NCBI GenBank assembly: GCA_013152655.1
Contig: JAADFW010000078.1
Coordinates: forward strand, 1-40,976
DNA: 40,976 nt
Source of the DNA: Chlorobiota bacterium
Lineage (GTDB): Bacteria; Bacteroidota; Bacteroidia; Bacteroidales; B39-G9
Reading direction: 5' to 3'
The position numbers and the translations under genes were made by a program. Numbering within the stretch: position 1 is the stretch's first letter; every line of letters begins with the position of its first letter. Positions 27,387 through 34,727 of the stretch are shown in pieces. A model generated the notes under the pieces. It did not search any database. It saw nothing but the letters and a program-made list of their open reading frames with translations, and had not been told where the DNA came from.

Positions 27387-29351
27387 ATGAAAAGACATAT
27401 ATTGATTTCAATTTTAATATACATAATTGCCTATTCAGGTTTTGGACAATCAACATATTTTGTAAGTGCAAGCAGCGGAAACGATAGTAATAATGGTACT
27501 TCGCCCATTTCAGCATGGCAAACTATTGATAAGGTGAATAATCAGACATTTGTACCCGGCGATATTATTTTGTTTAAAAGAGGCGATGTTTGGACAAATC
27601 AAACTCTTGAAGTATCAGGATATTCAGGAACATCAACAAAACTGATAACTTTTGGAGCATATCCGCAAACAGAAACAGGCAAACCAATAATTTCAACAAT
27701 TGTTGAACACCCACACACCTGGACAAATCAAGGCGGGAACTTATGGAAAGCCGATAACCCACCGGCATACCACCCGGAAAGGCTTTGGGTAAACGGAACT
27801 GAAATATTACGAGCCAATAGTTTTAGTGAACTTGATGGAATAAACTTTATTTGGCTATATAATGCTGAAGAAAATGGCGATTTATTCCTTTATGCTGATA
27901 CAGACCCTGCAAATAGCCAGATTTCATATACAAATAGCAATGTTTCTTTATATCTGGAAAACACAAATTATATTGTATTCACAAACATAAACCTACAGGG
28001 TGGCTGGACAAGCGTTTTTATTAATAGCAACACAAGTTATATACATTTTAATGAAATGGAAATTGGGGAAAATGCTGCCAACGGAATAGATATTAATTCT
28101 GAAGACACATCAGTTCCCAATCATATTCATATAAAAAACAGCAGTTTTGATGCTAACTTTAGTTTAGACTATTCAATGGCAGGAACATACGATGGTAGTG
28201 ATAACCGTGGTTGTTCTGATGCAATATTTATTCAATGTGCAGAAAATTGTGAAATTGACAGTAATTATTTTAAAAACTGGGGGCATGCAAGCATTAATAT
28301 TGATGGAAATCCAAACGGCAGTGCAAATGTCAGGGTTTCATATATTTCCATACATAATAATTATCTTACCTCGCCCGATATTTGTTATGGCGGACGAATA
28401 GGCCTTGACGATACACATAACTGTGAAGTATTTAACAATCAAATTATTAACACTTCTGTTCAATGTCAGATTGCAGGATTCAATAATCATTTCCACCATA
28501 ATATTATTGATGGAACAACCAATCCGCCAATTGTTGCTACAAGTGAAGAAATTAGTGCAGGAATTTCCTTAGAAAGTTATGCCAGCACAGAGGTTTATGA
28601 AAATATTATAGAAAACAATTTAATTAAAAATACCGAAGGTGCCGGTTTTAGATTTACCAACAGCGGTTTTTACGATATGTACGACAATATTATAAGAAAC
28701 AACATTTTTTATAATTGCGGAACAGTTGAATATGAAACAGGCATAGGAATCAGCATACAAGCCAATACTAATAGTTGTGAAACTTACAATAACATCTTTA
28801 AAAACAATTTGGTTTATAGCCAAAATACTGTAAATACTATCAATTTTAGAGGAACAGTTTATGATATTGCCGGATTTAATAATCTTACAGGAACCTCGAA
28901 CAACCAAATAACCGGTAATATTTCCGAAAATCCAATTTTTATGAATATAAACAATTCCGATTATCACCTTACGGAAAATTCGCCATGCATTGATGCAGGA
29001 ACAGCTACCCTTGCCACACAAGATTTTGATGGCAATAACATTCCGTACAACAATACATTACCAGATATTGGTATCTACGAATATCAATTCGGAAGTTTAA
29101 TAGAAGATAATTCCACTTATTATGAAGATGTGATTATATATCCTAATCCCGCCAAAAACTACATTAATATTTCTGTAAAAAACCATATTAAAGTTGAAAA
29201 TATCTCTATTTATAATACTTCAGGAAAAATTGTGAAAGACAATATTTCTCCAAATTCTTATTTTGATATTTCTACTCTTGGAAAAGGAATATATTTAATA
29301 AAAACTGAAACAATAAATAGCTATAACGTAACCAAATTTTTAAAGGAATAA
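27387..29351 (+). CDS. Secreted right-handed parallel beta-helix protein with T9SS sorting domain
   Basis: 654-residue extracellular protein. A signal peptide (about 1-20, ISILIYIIAYSGFGQ) is followed by the start typical of polysaccharide-lyase-like beta-helices (TYFVSASSGNDSNNGTSPIS, AWQTIDKVN, PGDIILFKRGD). Residues about 190-540 contain many short repeats of asparagine-rich beta-helix coils (NNYL, NNQIIN, NNLIKN, NNIFYN, NNIFKNN). The C-terminal ~80 residues are a type IX secretion sorting domain (VIIYPNPAKNYINIS ... GKGIYLIKTE). Such proteins often bind or cleave surface or plant polysaccharides; no catalytic residues could be assigned. It is flanked by unrelated accessory genes and by an intergenic repeat element. 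Confidence 0.88.
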   Translation: MKRHILISILIYIIAYSGFGQSTYFVSASSGNDSNNGTSPISAWQTIDKVNNQTFVPGDIILFKRGDVWTNQTLEVSGYSGTSTKLITFGAYPQTETGKPIISTIVEHPHTWTNQGGNLWKADNPPAYHPERLWVNGTEILRANSFSELDGINFIWLYNAEENGDLFLYADTDPANSQISYTNSNVSLYLENTNYIVFTNINLQGGWTSVFINSNTSYIHFNEMEIGENAANGIDINSEDTSVPNHIHIKNSSFDANFSLDYSMAGTYDGSDNRGCSDAIFIQCAENCEIDSNYFKNWGHASINIDGNPNGSANVRVSYISIHNNYLTSPDICYGGRIGLDDTHNCEVFNNQIINTSVQCQIAGFNNHFHHNIIDGTTNPPIVATSEEISAGISLESYASTEVYENIIENNLIKNTEGAGFRFTNSGFYDMYDNIIRNNIFYNCGTVEYETGIGISIQANTNSCETYNNIFKNNLVYSQNTVNTINFRGTVYDIAGFNNLTGTSNNQITGNISENPIFMNINNSDYHLTENSPCIDAGTATLATQDFDGNNIPYNNTLPDIGIYEYQFGSLIEDNSTYYEDVIIYPNPAKNYINISVKNHIKVENISIYNTSGKIVKDNISPNSYFDISTLGKGIYLIKTETINSYNVTKFLKE

Positions 29352-29460
29352 TATTCCCCGGGATATTCTTAATTCTTGTTAATTTCTCTTTTATTAAGGA
29401 TACAAAATATTTTTTAATACTTCGATTAACAACCGGCATTTTGGGCTTTTTTGAATGGCG

Positions 29461-29630
29461 TTTTTAACCCGGAAAATTCATGAATTTTCTACGATTAAGT
29501 AATACCAACAAATTTGTGATTTATTGGACCCCCAAATTTGGGTATTACTAAATCGGGATTTCTCGCTTTGCTTCCCACATCCCATCACGCATTCATTCAA
29601 TTCACTTCGTTTTTGTATGAATAAAGCGAG
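29461..29630. repeat. Composite intergenic element: palindrome copy D plus two long hairpins
   Basis: Three adjacent inverted structures. First, TTTAACCCGGAAAATTCATG followed by AATTTTCTACGATTAAG is copy D of the dispersed palindrome. Second, overlapping it, GATTAAGTAATACC (29493-29506) plus CAAATTTG pairs with 29533-29554, giving a 22-bp stem with one mismatch and a 2-nt bulge. Third, CTCGCTTT (29562-29569) pairs with AAAGCGAG (29623-29630), with ATTCAT/ATGAAT nested inside. The element fills most of the 297-bp gap between the convergent T9SS and DUF486 genes. Confidence 0.55.
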
Positions 29631-29648
29631 TTAATAGTTTAACATATA

Positions 29649-30017
29649 TTATTCTTTAAACATAAAATAGACCGCTAAAACAATGAAGATGAAAGCTAAA
29701 ATATGATTCCATTTAATTGATTGGGTTTTAAAAAATATTAATGTAAATAAGCTAAATACCACTAATGTAATTACTTCTTGAATAACTTTTAATTGAACAA
29801 GTGAAAATGGGCCTCCATTGCCTTTAAATCCAATCCTATTTGCCGGAACCTGAAAAAGATATTCAAACAATGCAATTGACCAACTGATTAAAATAATTGC
29901 CATCAGTCCAAGTTTATTAAACCATTTCCATTCAGCAAATTTAAGATGCCCATACCAGGCTATAGTCATAAAAGTATTTGATAATATTAATAATCCAACT
30001 GTTAATATCGCTTTCAT
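29649..30017 (-). CDS. DMT family/DUF486 membrane protein
   Basis: 122-residue inner-membrane protein of the DUF486 (DMT-like) family. Four hydrophobic segments are visible: about 4-22, 34-55, 73-95 and 100-118. The family blocks NTFMTIAWYGHLKF, ILISWSIALFEYLFQVPANRIG and LVQLKVIQEVITLVVFSLF are clear. Members are small multidrug-resistance-like transporters by fold, but their substrate is unknown. It starts with an ATG at 30017, 37 bp downstream of the end of a group II intron fragment on the same strand, so its original promoter region has probably been altered by the insertion. Confidence 0.85.
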   Translation of the reverse strand: MKAILTVGLLILSNTFMTIAWYGHLKFAEWKWFNKLGLMAIILISWSIALFEYLFQVPANRIGFKGNGGPFSLVQLKVIQEVITLVVFSLFTLIFFKTQSIKWNHILAFIFIVLAVYFMFKE

Positions 30018-30053
30018 ATTCTTTTCTTTATTTGTTTCCTGTTTATGTCATTT

Positions 30054-30129
30054 GTCGAGCAGGCAAAGGAGAATTTCACCCCTCAACCTCTCACAAAACC
30101 GTACATGACAAGCTCGCGTTATGCGGTTC
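30054..30129 (-). mobile_element. Group II intron 3' fragment (domains V and VI)
   Basis: On the minus strand, domain V reads GAACCGCATAACGC, GAGC, then TTGTCATGTACGGTTTT. It shows the two stems and the 2-nt bulge on the 3' side (TA between GTCATG and CGGTTT) expected of domain V, and TGTACGGTT is diagnostic. Domain VI follows (TGTGAGAGGTTGAGGGG, TGAAATTCTCC) and the sequence ends in GCCTGCTCGAC, the usual 3' intron end. The catalytic triad normally AGC in GAGCCG is AAC here (GAACCG), and nothing resembling the reverse transcriptase or domains I-IV precedes it. It is therefore a 5'-truncated, probably inactive remnant. Confidence 0.8.
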
Positions 30130-30150
30130 ATTAGTTAATTTTCTCATTAT

Positions 30151-30180
30151 TTAACACGGAAAATTCATAAATTTTACTCC
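30151..30180. repeat. Dispersed palindrome family, copy E (degenerate)
   Basis: TTAACACGGAAAATTCATAA followed by ATTTTACTCC matches the left arm and centre of copy C with a decayed right arm. It adjoins the group II intron fragment on its 5' side. Confidence 0.5.
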
Positions 30181-30354
30181 TTTGTTTTTTCACCAGTTAC
30201 ATAACAACTATAGGAATTACAGCAATTGTGCAGGCAAACTGTTGAAGGTTTTTCCATACTTTAAAACAGTATAGCTATAAAGATAATAAATATTTATTTT
30301 CCGGGAAATTTGAGTTTTATAAAAATTATTTTATTCAAAAGGAATAGGCCAGGC

Positions 30355-30666
30355 TTAATTGGCTGCAATCTGAAAAACATCAGAAAGGTTTAGTAAGTCG
30401 AAAAGCTCTTTCAAATCATCAGATACATTCATTACCTCAATATGGCTATTGTATAATTCAGAAGCTTTTAAAATAGTAATTAACACCTGAAATCCGGAGC
30501 TATCAATAAAGTTAACTTCGTTAAAATCAATAGTTATTTTATTATTTTGGGTAGTAACTATAGGTAAAAGTGCATCTTTAAAACGACTTGCATTGGTAAT
30601 ATTTATTCTTTTAATTCCATTGAATGAAACCGAATAATCCTGATTATAATTGCTAATTTTCAACAT
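30355..30666 (-). CDS. STAS domain protein (anti-sigma factor antagonist)
   Basis: 103-residue single-domain STAS protein, the SpoIIAA/RsbV type. The conserved phosphorylation site is NFIDSSGFQVLI with S56 and S57, after a parallel strand TIDFNEV. Such proteins bind an anti-sigma kinase when unphosphorylated and are released by phosphorylation; PP2C phosphatases of the SpoIIE type reactivate them. A frame reading from a TTG at 30699 is possible, but the ATG at 30666 gives the domain its usual N-terminus. It lies 301 bp downstream of the propeller-SpoIIE phosphatase gene on the same strand, the obvious candidate partner. No anti-sigma kinase is adjacent. Confidence 0.9.
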   Translation of the reverse strand: MLKISNYNQDYSVSFNGIKRINITNASRFKDALLPIVTTQNNKITIDFNEVNFIDSSGFQVLITILKASELYNSHIEVMNVSDDLKELFDLLNLSDVFQIAAN

Positions 30667-30967
30667 TGTAATACCGATTAGATATCTGTAATAGCACAAT
30701 GCTTAGCCCATAACAGCAATTACATTGGCATTATACATTTTAGTATAGATTAAAAAAAATCAATAAAAAAAACACTTCGAATATACTATATATAAAGACC
30801 TTTTTGTGTTAATTGGTTGTTATTTATTAACAAAATATTGTTGAAATCCCTGAAATGATTGATAAAAAGCCAATTTGAACGGACTAAATAATTACCATAA
30901 AATTGAAAAAAAGGTTGTGTTATCTCATATTATTCCCAAATGTTTTAATACTGTTATTTAGCTCTAA
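30667..30967. other. AT-rich gap between STAS and SpoIIE genes
   Basis: No reading frame, clear promoter or terminator was recognised. A small inverted repeat AACAA-AATA-TTGTT occurs near 30831-30844 but is short enough to be chance. The distance argues for a separate promoter for the STAS gene. Confidence 0.4.
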
Positions 30968-33900
30968 TCATATTCTTATTCCAATCACCAATACATCGTC
31001 AATCTGATCGTGCTTGCCACGCCAGTTTTCAAACGTTGAATTCAATTCTTCTTTCTGTTCAGGCATTGGTTTTGAATGAATATCTAATAATAATTGCTTA
31101 AAGGCTTTAGTTTTAAATTTATTTCCTTTTTCACCACCAAACTGGTCAACAAATCCATCAGAAAACAGGTAAAAAGTATCTCCTTTTTTCAGTTTTATTT
31201 CGTGATTTGTAAAAGGCTCATTATCTTTTATATAAACACCAATTGGCATCCGGTCGGCTTTTATTTCCATTAGTTCGTTGTTTCTGTATAAATACAATGG
31301 GTTATAAGCACCTGCAAACTGAAGTATTTTCTTTTTATGATCAATTACACAAAGTGCTATATCCATTCCGTCTTTTGCTTCCCCCTCTTTTCCTGTTTGC
31401 CTTAGCGATAACTTAATCTGATTTCGTAGCTCGTCAAGAACATGATTTGCCTGAGTAATTTCTTTATTACGGACAATTTCATTTAGTAAAGTCATGCCAA
31501 GCATACTCATAAAAGCGCCCGGCACTCCGTGTCCGGTACAATCAGCAGCTGTAATAATGGTTGTTTCTCCAATTTGTTTCATCCAGTAAAAATCGCCACT
31601 TACAATATCACGCGGTTTAAAAAGAATAAAATGATCAGAAAGACTATCTTTTATCATGCTTTGTGGTGGAAGAACCGCATTTTGAATTCTTTGGGCATAC
31701 ATTATACTGGCTGTAATCTCTTCTTTCTGCTTTAAAATTTCATCGCGCTGTTCAGTAACCATATCACGTTGTGCTTCTATTTCATCTTTTTGATCAATTA
31801 TTTCCTCTTTTTGACGCTCAATTTCAGCCGTTCTCTCTTTTACTTTTTGTTCCAGCACTTTTTTATCATGTTGTAATTTTTTCATTCGTAACTGAAATAC
31901 AGCATAAGCAACAGCAATAAAAGCAGTAATAACAAGTAAATAAAACCACCAGGCCGTCCAAAAAGGAGGCTTAACAGTAAAGGATAATGACCTGATTTCA
32001 CTTTTTGTTCCTAATACATTTTTTGCCCTAACCGAAATAGTATAATTACCCGGTGGAATAAAAGGGAATTCTATATTTTCATTCTGGCTCCATTTTGACC
32101 AATCATTCATTAAACCAATTATATAGTATTGGTATTGTGTTGATTCCGGATTAATAAAATAAGGTGCAGATAATGTAAAATGCAGAGCACTATTTGTATA
32201 TTTTACTTTTAACTGGCCAAAAGGAAACCGCTCGTCTTTATCGTTTTTCACACTTTTAAAAAACACATTCAAAGATTGCGATTTAATTATTTCTCCTTTT
32301 ATTTTATAAATAGAATTATCAGTACTTATAGCCCAAATTACATCACCATTTTCAGTATAAATACTTTCAATATTATTTATTAGATTCAGTAATAAAGGAT
32401 TAATTTCCAGTTGATTATTACTTTCCGGTATTCCAAACCATGAATTTTCATTTCTAACCCAAACTCTATTATTTTGCGAAAAAATAAAGTTACGGCCACT
32501 AACCGATTTTTGAAACAAAGAATTATCAGACAATTTTAATGAATCATTCTTTAATTCATAAACTCCGTTTCTGGTAAAAAACAAAGGTTTTTCATTTGCC
32601 AGCCTTACCATTATTTTTAAAGAAACTGAGTTGTCAAATAAATATTTTGCCGGCTTTTTTAAAGAGTCTGCAATATTTATTTTATAAACTATATTATCAC
32701 TGCCTACAAAAAGAAAATTATTGTTGGTAATACAAAGTGAATAAATAACTCCTGTAATATTTTTGTAAACAGGCTCTGTAATCCACTTGTCGTCAGTAAA
32801 CTGAGCCAGATAAATTCCATTGTTTGTCCCAATGTATAAGTTGTTTAAAAATGGATAAACCTGCTGAATATATACTCCGGTAAGTATAGGAATAATTTTA
32901 TTTTCGCTAATTTGATACAAACCATTGTTAGTTGTTACAAATAATTTGCCTTCTGAAATTAGTAAATCTTTACATTTTGAATCAAGTCCGGGTATTTTTT
33001 TATATCCGTGGCTAATAGATTGCAGCGAGTAAATTTTCTTTTTAATTAATCGATATTCCTTTTGGGCAGTTTCATTTTTAGGTTCTTCGGTGGCAACATT
33101 AACAATAGATTCGCCAATGTTTTGAATAAGCTTATTTGTAGCTTTTTTCCATTTTAAACGCCGCCTTTCCTTTTTTGACAGTTTTGATAAATCAATTTCT
33201 TCTTTTTGCTTAACAGTAGTAGTTTTTTTCGGCACTTTTGGTTTTGTCTTTATTTTTACTGTAACTTCTTTTTCAGTAAAATCTTTAATTTCAGTTAAAT
33301 AAAAAACTCCTTCGCCTGACGAAACATAAATTGTATTATTAAATTCAATAACATCGTTCAGATTTCCTTTTAACCCGGGATAAAAACTGAAATTTTGTAC
33401 CGGATAAGATAAATCAACACGACTAACACCGTATTCATTAGACAACCATAAACCACCAAATTTATCTTTCCCAATGGCAAAAATTTCATCATCGGGCAAT
33501 CCTGTCTGAAAATTCAAAGTATATAGCGTTTTTCCTGAATCCTTTTCAAGAACTAAAGCTCCACCGTTTAAAGTGGAAATTATAAAAAGGCTATCCGAAA
33601 AACTAATTCCATTGTCAACAATACTTTCTTTCAGATATTCAGAATCTTTTATAACAAAAGGAGTAAGCTCTTGTCCATCAAACAAATAAAATAATCCATT
33701 GTCGAAAGCCAGTAAGCAATTTTGGCTGTTAAAATTCAAGCTGAAAAGCAATTCATTACCTGAATATAAAGTGTCATTCGTAACAATTTGCAATGAATCT
33801 TCTGTTATTTTATATAATCCCTCATATTGAATGAAAACAAATATTTCATCGTTTAGTTTTATTAAACCGGAGAAAAACTGACCCGAGTCTGCAATAAATT

Positions 33901-34357
33901 GATGTAATACTTCCTGTTTTTGACTGTTGAAAACAGTAATTGAATTATCGCTACCAAAAAAAAGTTTATCATGCTCAACTTCAATGCTGGAGATATCACC
34001 TAAAGAATCGGGTTTTTGATAGAATGGCTTATAAATATACTCTCCATTTTGTGTTTGGATAATTTCACCAAATTCGTTTCTACAACCAATAAGTAATTTT
34101 TCGTTGTATTGCTTTAGTGTAAATGTAAGCGATGGAATATTGATTTTGTCCCAAATGCTACCATCAAAAGTAAATACTCCCTCGCGGTTAGCAAGAAACA
34201 TTAGTCCATTTGCATTTTCTTCAATTGACCAAAACAGGCTATTTACTTTTTCAGTAGAATAATTACGAATAAGAGGATTTCCTTTTTGTGCCTGAATAGA
34301 AGTAAATAAAAACAGGGGGGAAATCAAAAACAAGAATTGAAAAACTTTATTTCTCAT
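30968..34357 (-). CDS. Two-component-propeller/Y_Y_Y sensor with SpoIIE (PP2C) phosphatase output
   Basis: 1129-residue single-pass sensor. A signal peptide (about 1-23) is followed by a periplasmic beta-propeller of two-component-regulator type (about 25-700), a Y_Y_Y domain (about 705-785, FPFGQLKVKYTNSALHFTLS), a transmembrane helix at about 793-815 (WWFYLLVITAFIAVAYAVF), a long coiled coil (about 820-885) and a C-terminal PP2C/SpoIIE domain (about 890-1129) with VSGDFYW, TAADCTGHGVPGAFMSMLG, KDGMDIALCVID, LFSDGFVDQFGG and QIDDVLVIGI. It would sense a periplasmic ligand and dephosphorylate a STAS protein, probably the one encoded downstream. An unusual basic helical insert (KLSKKERRRLKWKKATNKL, near residues 365-440) interrupts the propeller. 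Its catalytic domain is very similar to that of the phosphatase at 36.7-38.6 kb. Confidence 0.9.
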   Translation of the reverse strand: MRNKVFQFLFLISPLFLFTSIQAQKGNPLIRNYSTEKVNSLFWSIEENANGLMFLANREGVFTFDGSIWDKINIPSLTFTLKQYNEKLLIGCRNEFGEIIQTQNGEYIYKPFYQKPDSLGDISSIEVEHDKLFFGSDNSITVFNSQKQEVLHQFIADSGQFFSGLIKLNDEIFVFIQYEGLYKITEDSLQIVTNDTLYSGNELLFSLNFNSQNCLLAFDNGLFYLFDGQELTPFVIKDSEYLKESIVDNGISFSDSLFIISTLNGGALVLEKDSGKTLYTLNFQTGLPDDEIFAIGKDKFGGLWLSNEYGVSRVDLSYPVQNFSFYPGLKGNLNDVIEFNNTIYVSSGEGVFYLTEIKDFTEKEVTVKIKTKPKVPKKTTTVKQKEEIDLSKLSKKERRRLKWKKATNKLIQNIGESIVNVATEEPKNETAQKEYRLIKKKIYSLQSISHGYKKIPGLDSKCKDLLISEGKLFVTTNNGLYQISENKIIPILTGVYIQQVYPFLNNLYIGTNNGIYLAQFTDDKWITEPVYKNITGVIYSLCITNNNFLFVGSDNIVYKINIADSLKKPAKYLFDNSVSLKIMVRLANEKPLFFTRNGVYELKNDSLKLSDNSLFQKSVSGRNFIFSQNNRVWVRNENSWFGIPESNNQLEINPLLLNLINNIESIYTENGDVIWAISTDNSIYKIKGEIIKSQSLNVFFKSVKNDKDERFPFGQLKVKYTNSALHFTLSAPYFINPESTQYQYYIIGLMNDWSKWSQNENIEFPFIPPGNYTISVRAKNVLGTKSEIRSLSFTVKPPFWTAWWFYLLVITAFIAVAYAVFQLRMKKLQHDKKVLEQKVKERTAEIERQKEEIIDQKDEIEAQRDMVTEQRDEILKQKEEITASIMYAQRIQNAVLPPQSMIKDSLSDHFILFKPRDIVSGDFYWMKQIGETTIITAADCTGHGVPGAFMSMLGMTLLNEIVRNKEITQANHVLDELRNQIKLSLRQTGKEGEAKDGMDIALCVIDHKKKILQFAGAYNPLYLYRNNELMEIKADRMPIGVYIKDNEPFTNHEIKLKKGDTFYLFSDGFVDQFGGEKGNKFKTKAFKQLLLDIHSKPMPEQKEELNSTFENWRGKHDQIDDVLVIGIRI

Positions 34358-34400
34358 TGTAAAATTAAATTAATGAATAAATGGCAAAACAGAACTAAAG

Positions 34401-34408
34401 CAAATTTA
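34401..34408 (-). promoter_or_regulatory. Candidate -7 element of the propeller-SpoIIE gene
   Basis: CAAATTTA on the plus strand is TAAATTTG on the minus strand, matching TAnnTTTG, 43 nt before the ATG at 34357. In AT-rich DNA this short pattern can occur by chance, and no -33 element is clear. Confidence 0.35.
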
Positions 34409-34429
34409 TAAAAATAAATGGTATTAAAC

Positions 34430-34478
34430 TTCAGGGCAAACCCTGAACCCTAATTTCCGGAGCAAGCCCCGGGAAATT
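34430..34478. repeat. Tandem hairpins in the divergent intergenic region
   Basis: A perfect hairpin TTCAGGG-CAAA-CCCTGAA (34430-34447) is followed by AATTTCC...GGAAATT (34452-34478) with additional GG/CC pairs and one bulged G. Both are GC-rich against an AT-rich background. They stand just upstream of the candidate phosphatase promoter. Confidence 0.5.
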
Positions 34479-34727
34479 ATGTCATATCTTCTTGTTGGCT
34501 ATAGTGAAGACAAAGGAGAATTAAATAAAGAATTGCATGATTCTGATTTGTTAAAAACCTGAAAAAATGATAGGTTTAAAAATAGTTTTAAATAAATTTT
34601 TCTAAATTACAGTTTTAAACAGCTATAATTTAAATACGAATTTCCTAAACTATTTTTTTTGTCAATAATGTTTGATTAATAAAAAGATAAACAGGGGATT
34701 TTATTTTTATAACCTAAAAAGACACTA

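Larger units (their letters stand above)
30018..30354. other. Gene-free gap holding an intron remnant and palindrome copy E
   Basis: The 337-bp gap upstream of the DUF486 gene contains the group II intron 3' end (30054-30129) and a copy of the dispersed palindrome (30151-30180). The rest is AT-rich with no recognised feature. No reverse-transcriptase sequence is left. Confidence 0.5.
34358..34727. other. Divergent intergenic region with two hairpins
   Basis: 370 bp between the divergent SpoIIE and antiporter genes. It contains a -7-like box for the phosphatase gene (34401-34408) and two adjacent inverted repeats (34430-34478). Nothing else was recognised; a spacing-variant box TAATGTTTG occurs near 34665 but does not fit TAnnTTTG. 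Confidence 0.45.

Noticed and set aside
30667-30699. TTG start for the STAS protein adding eleven residues
   Set aside because: The added residues do not belong to the STAS fold and an ATG at 30666 gives the standard domain start.
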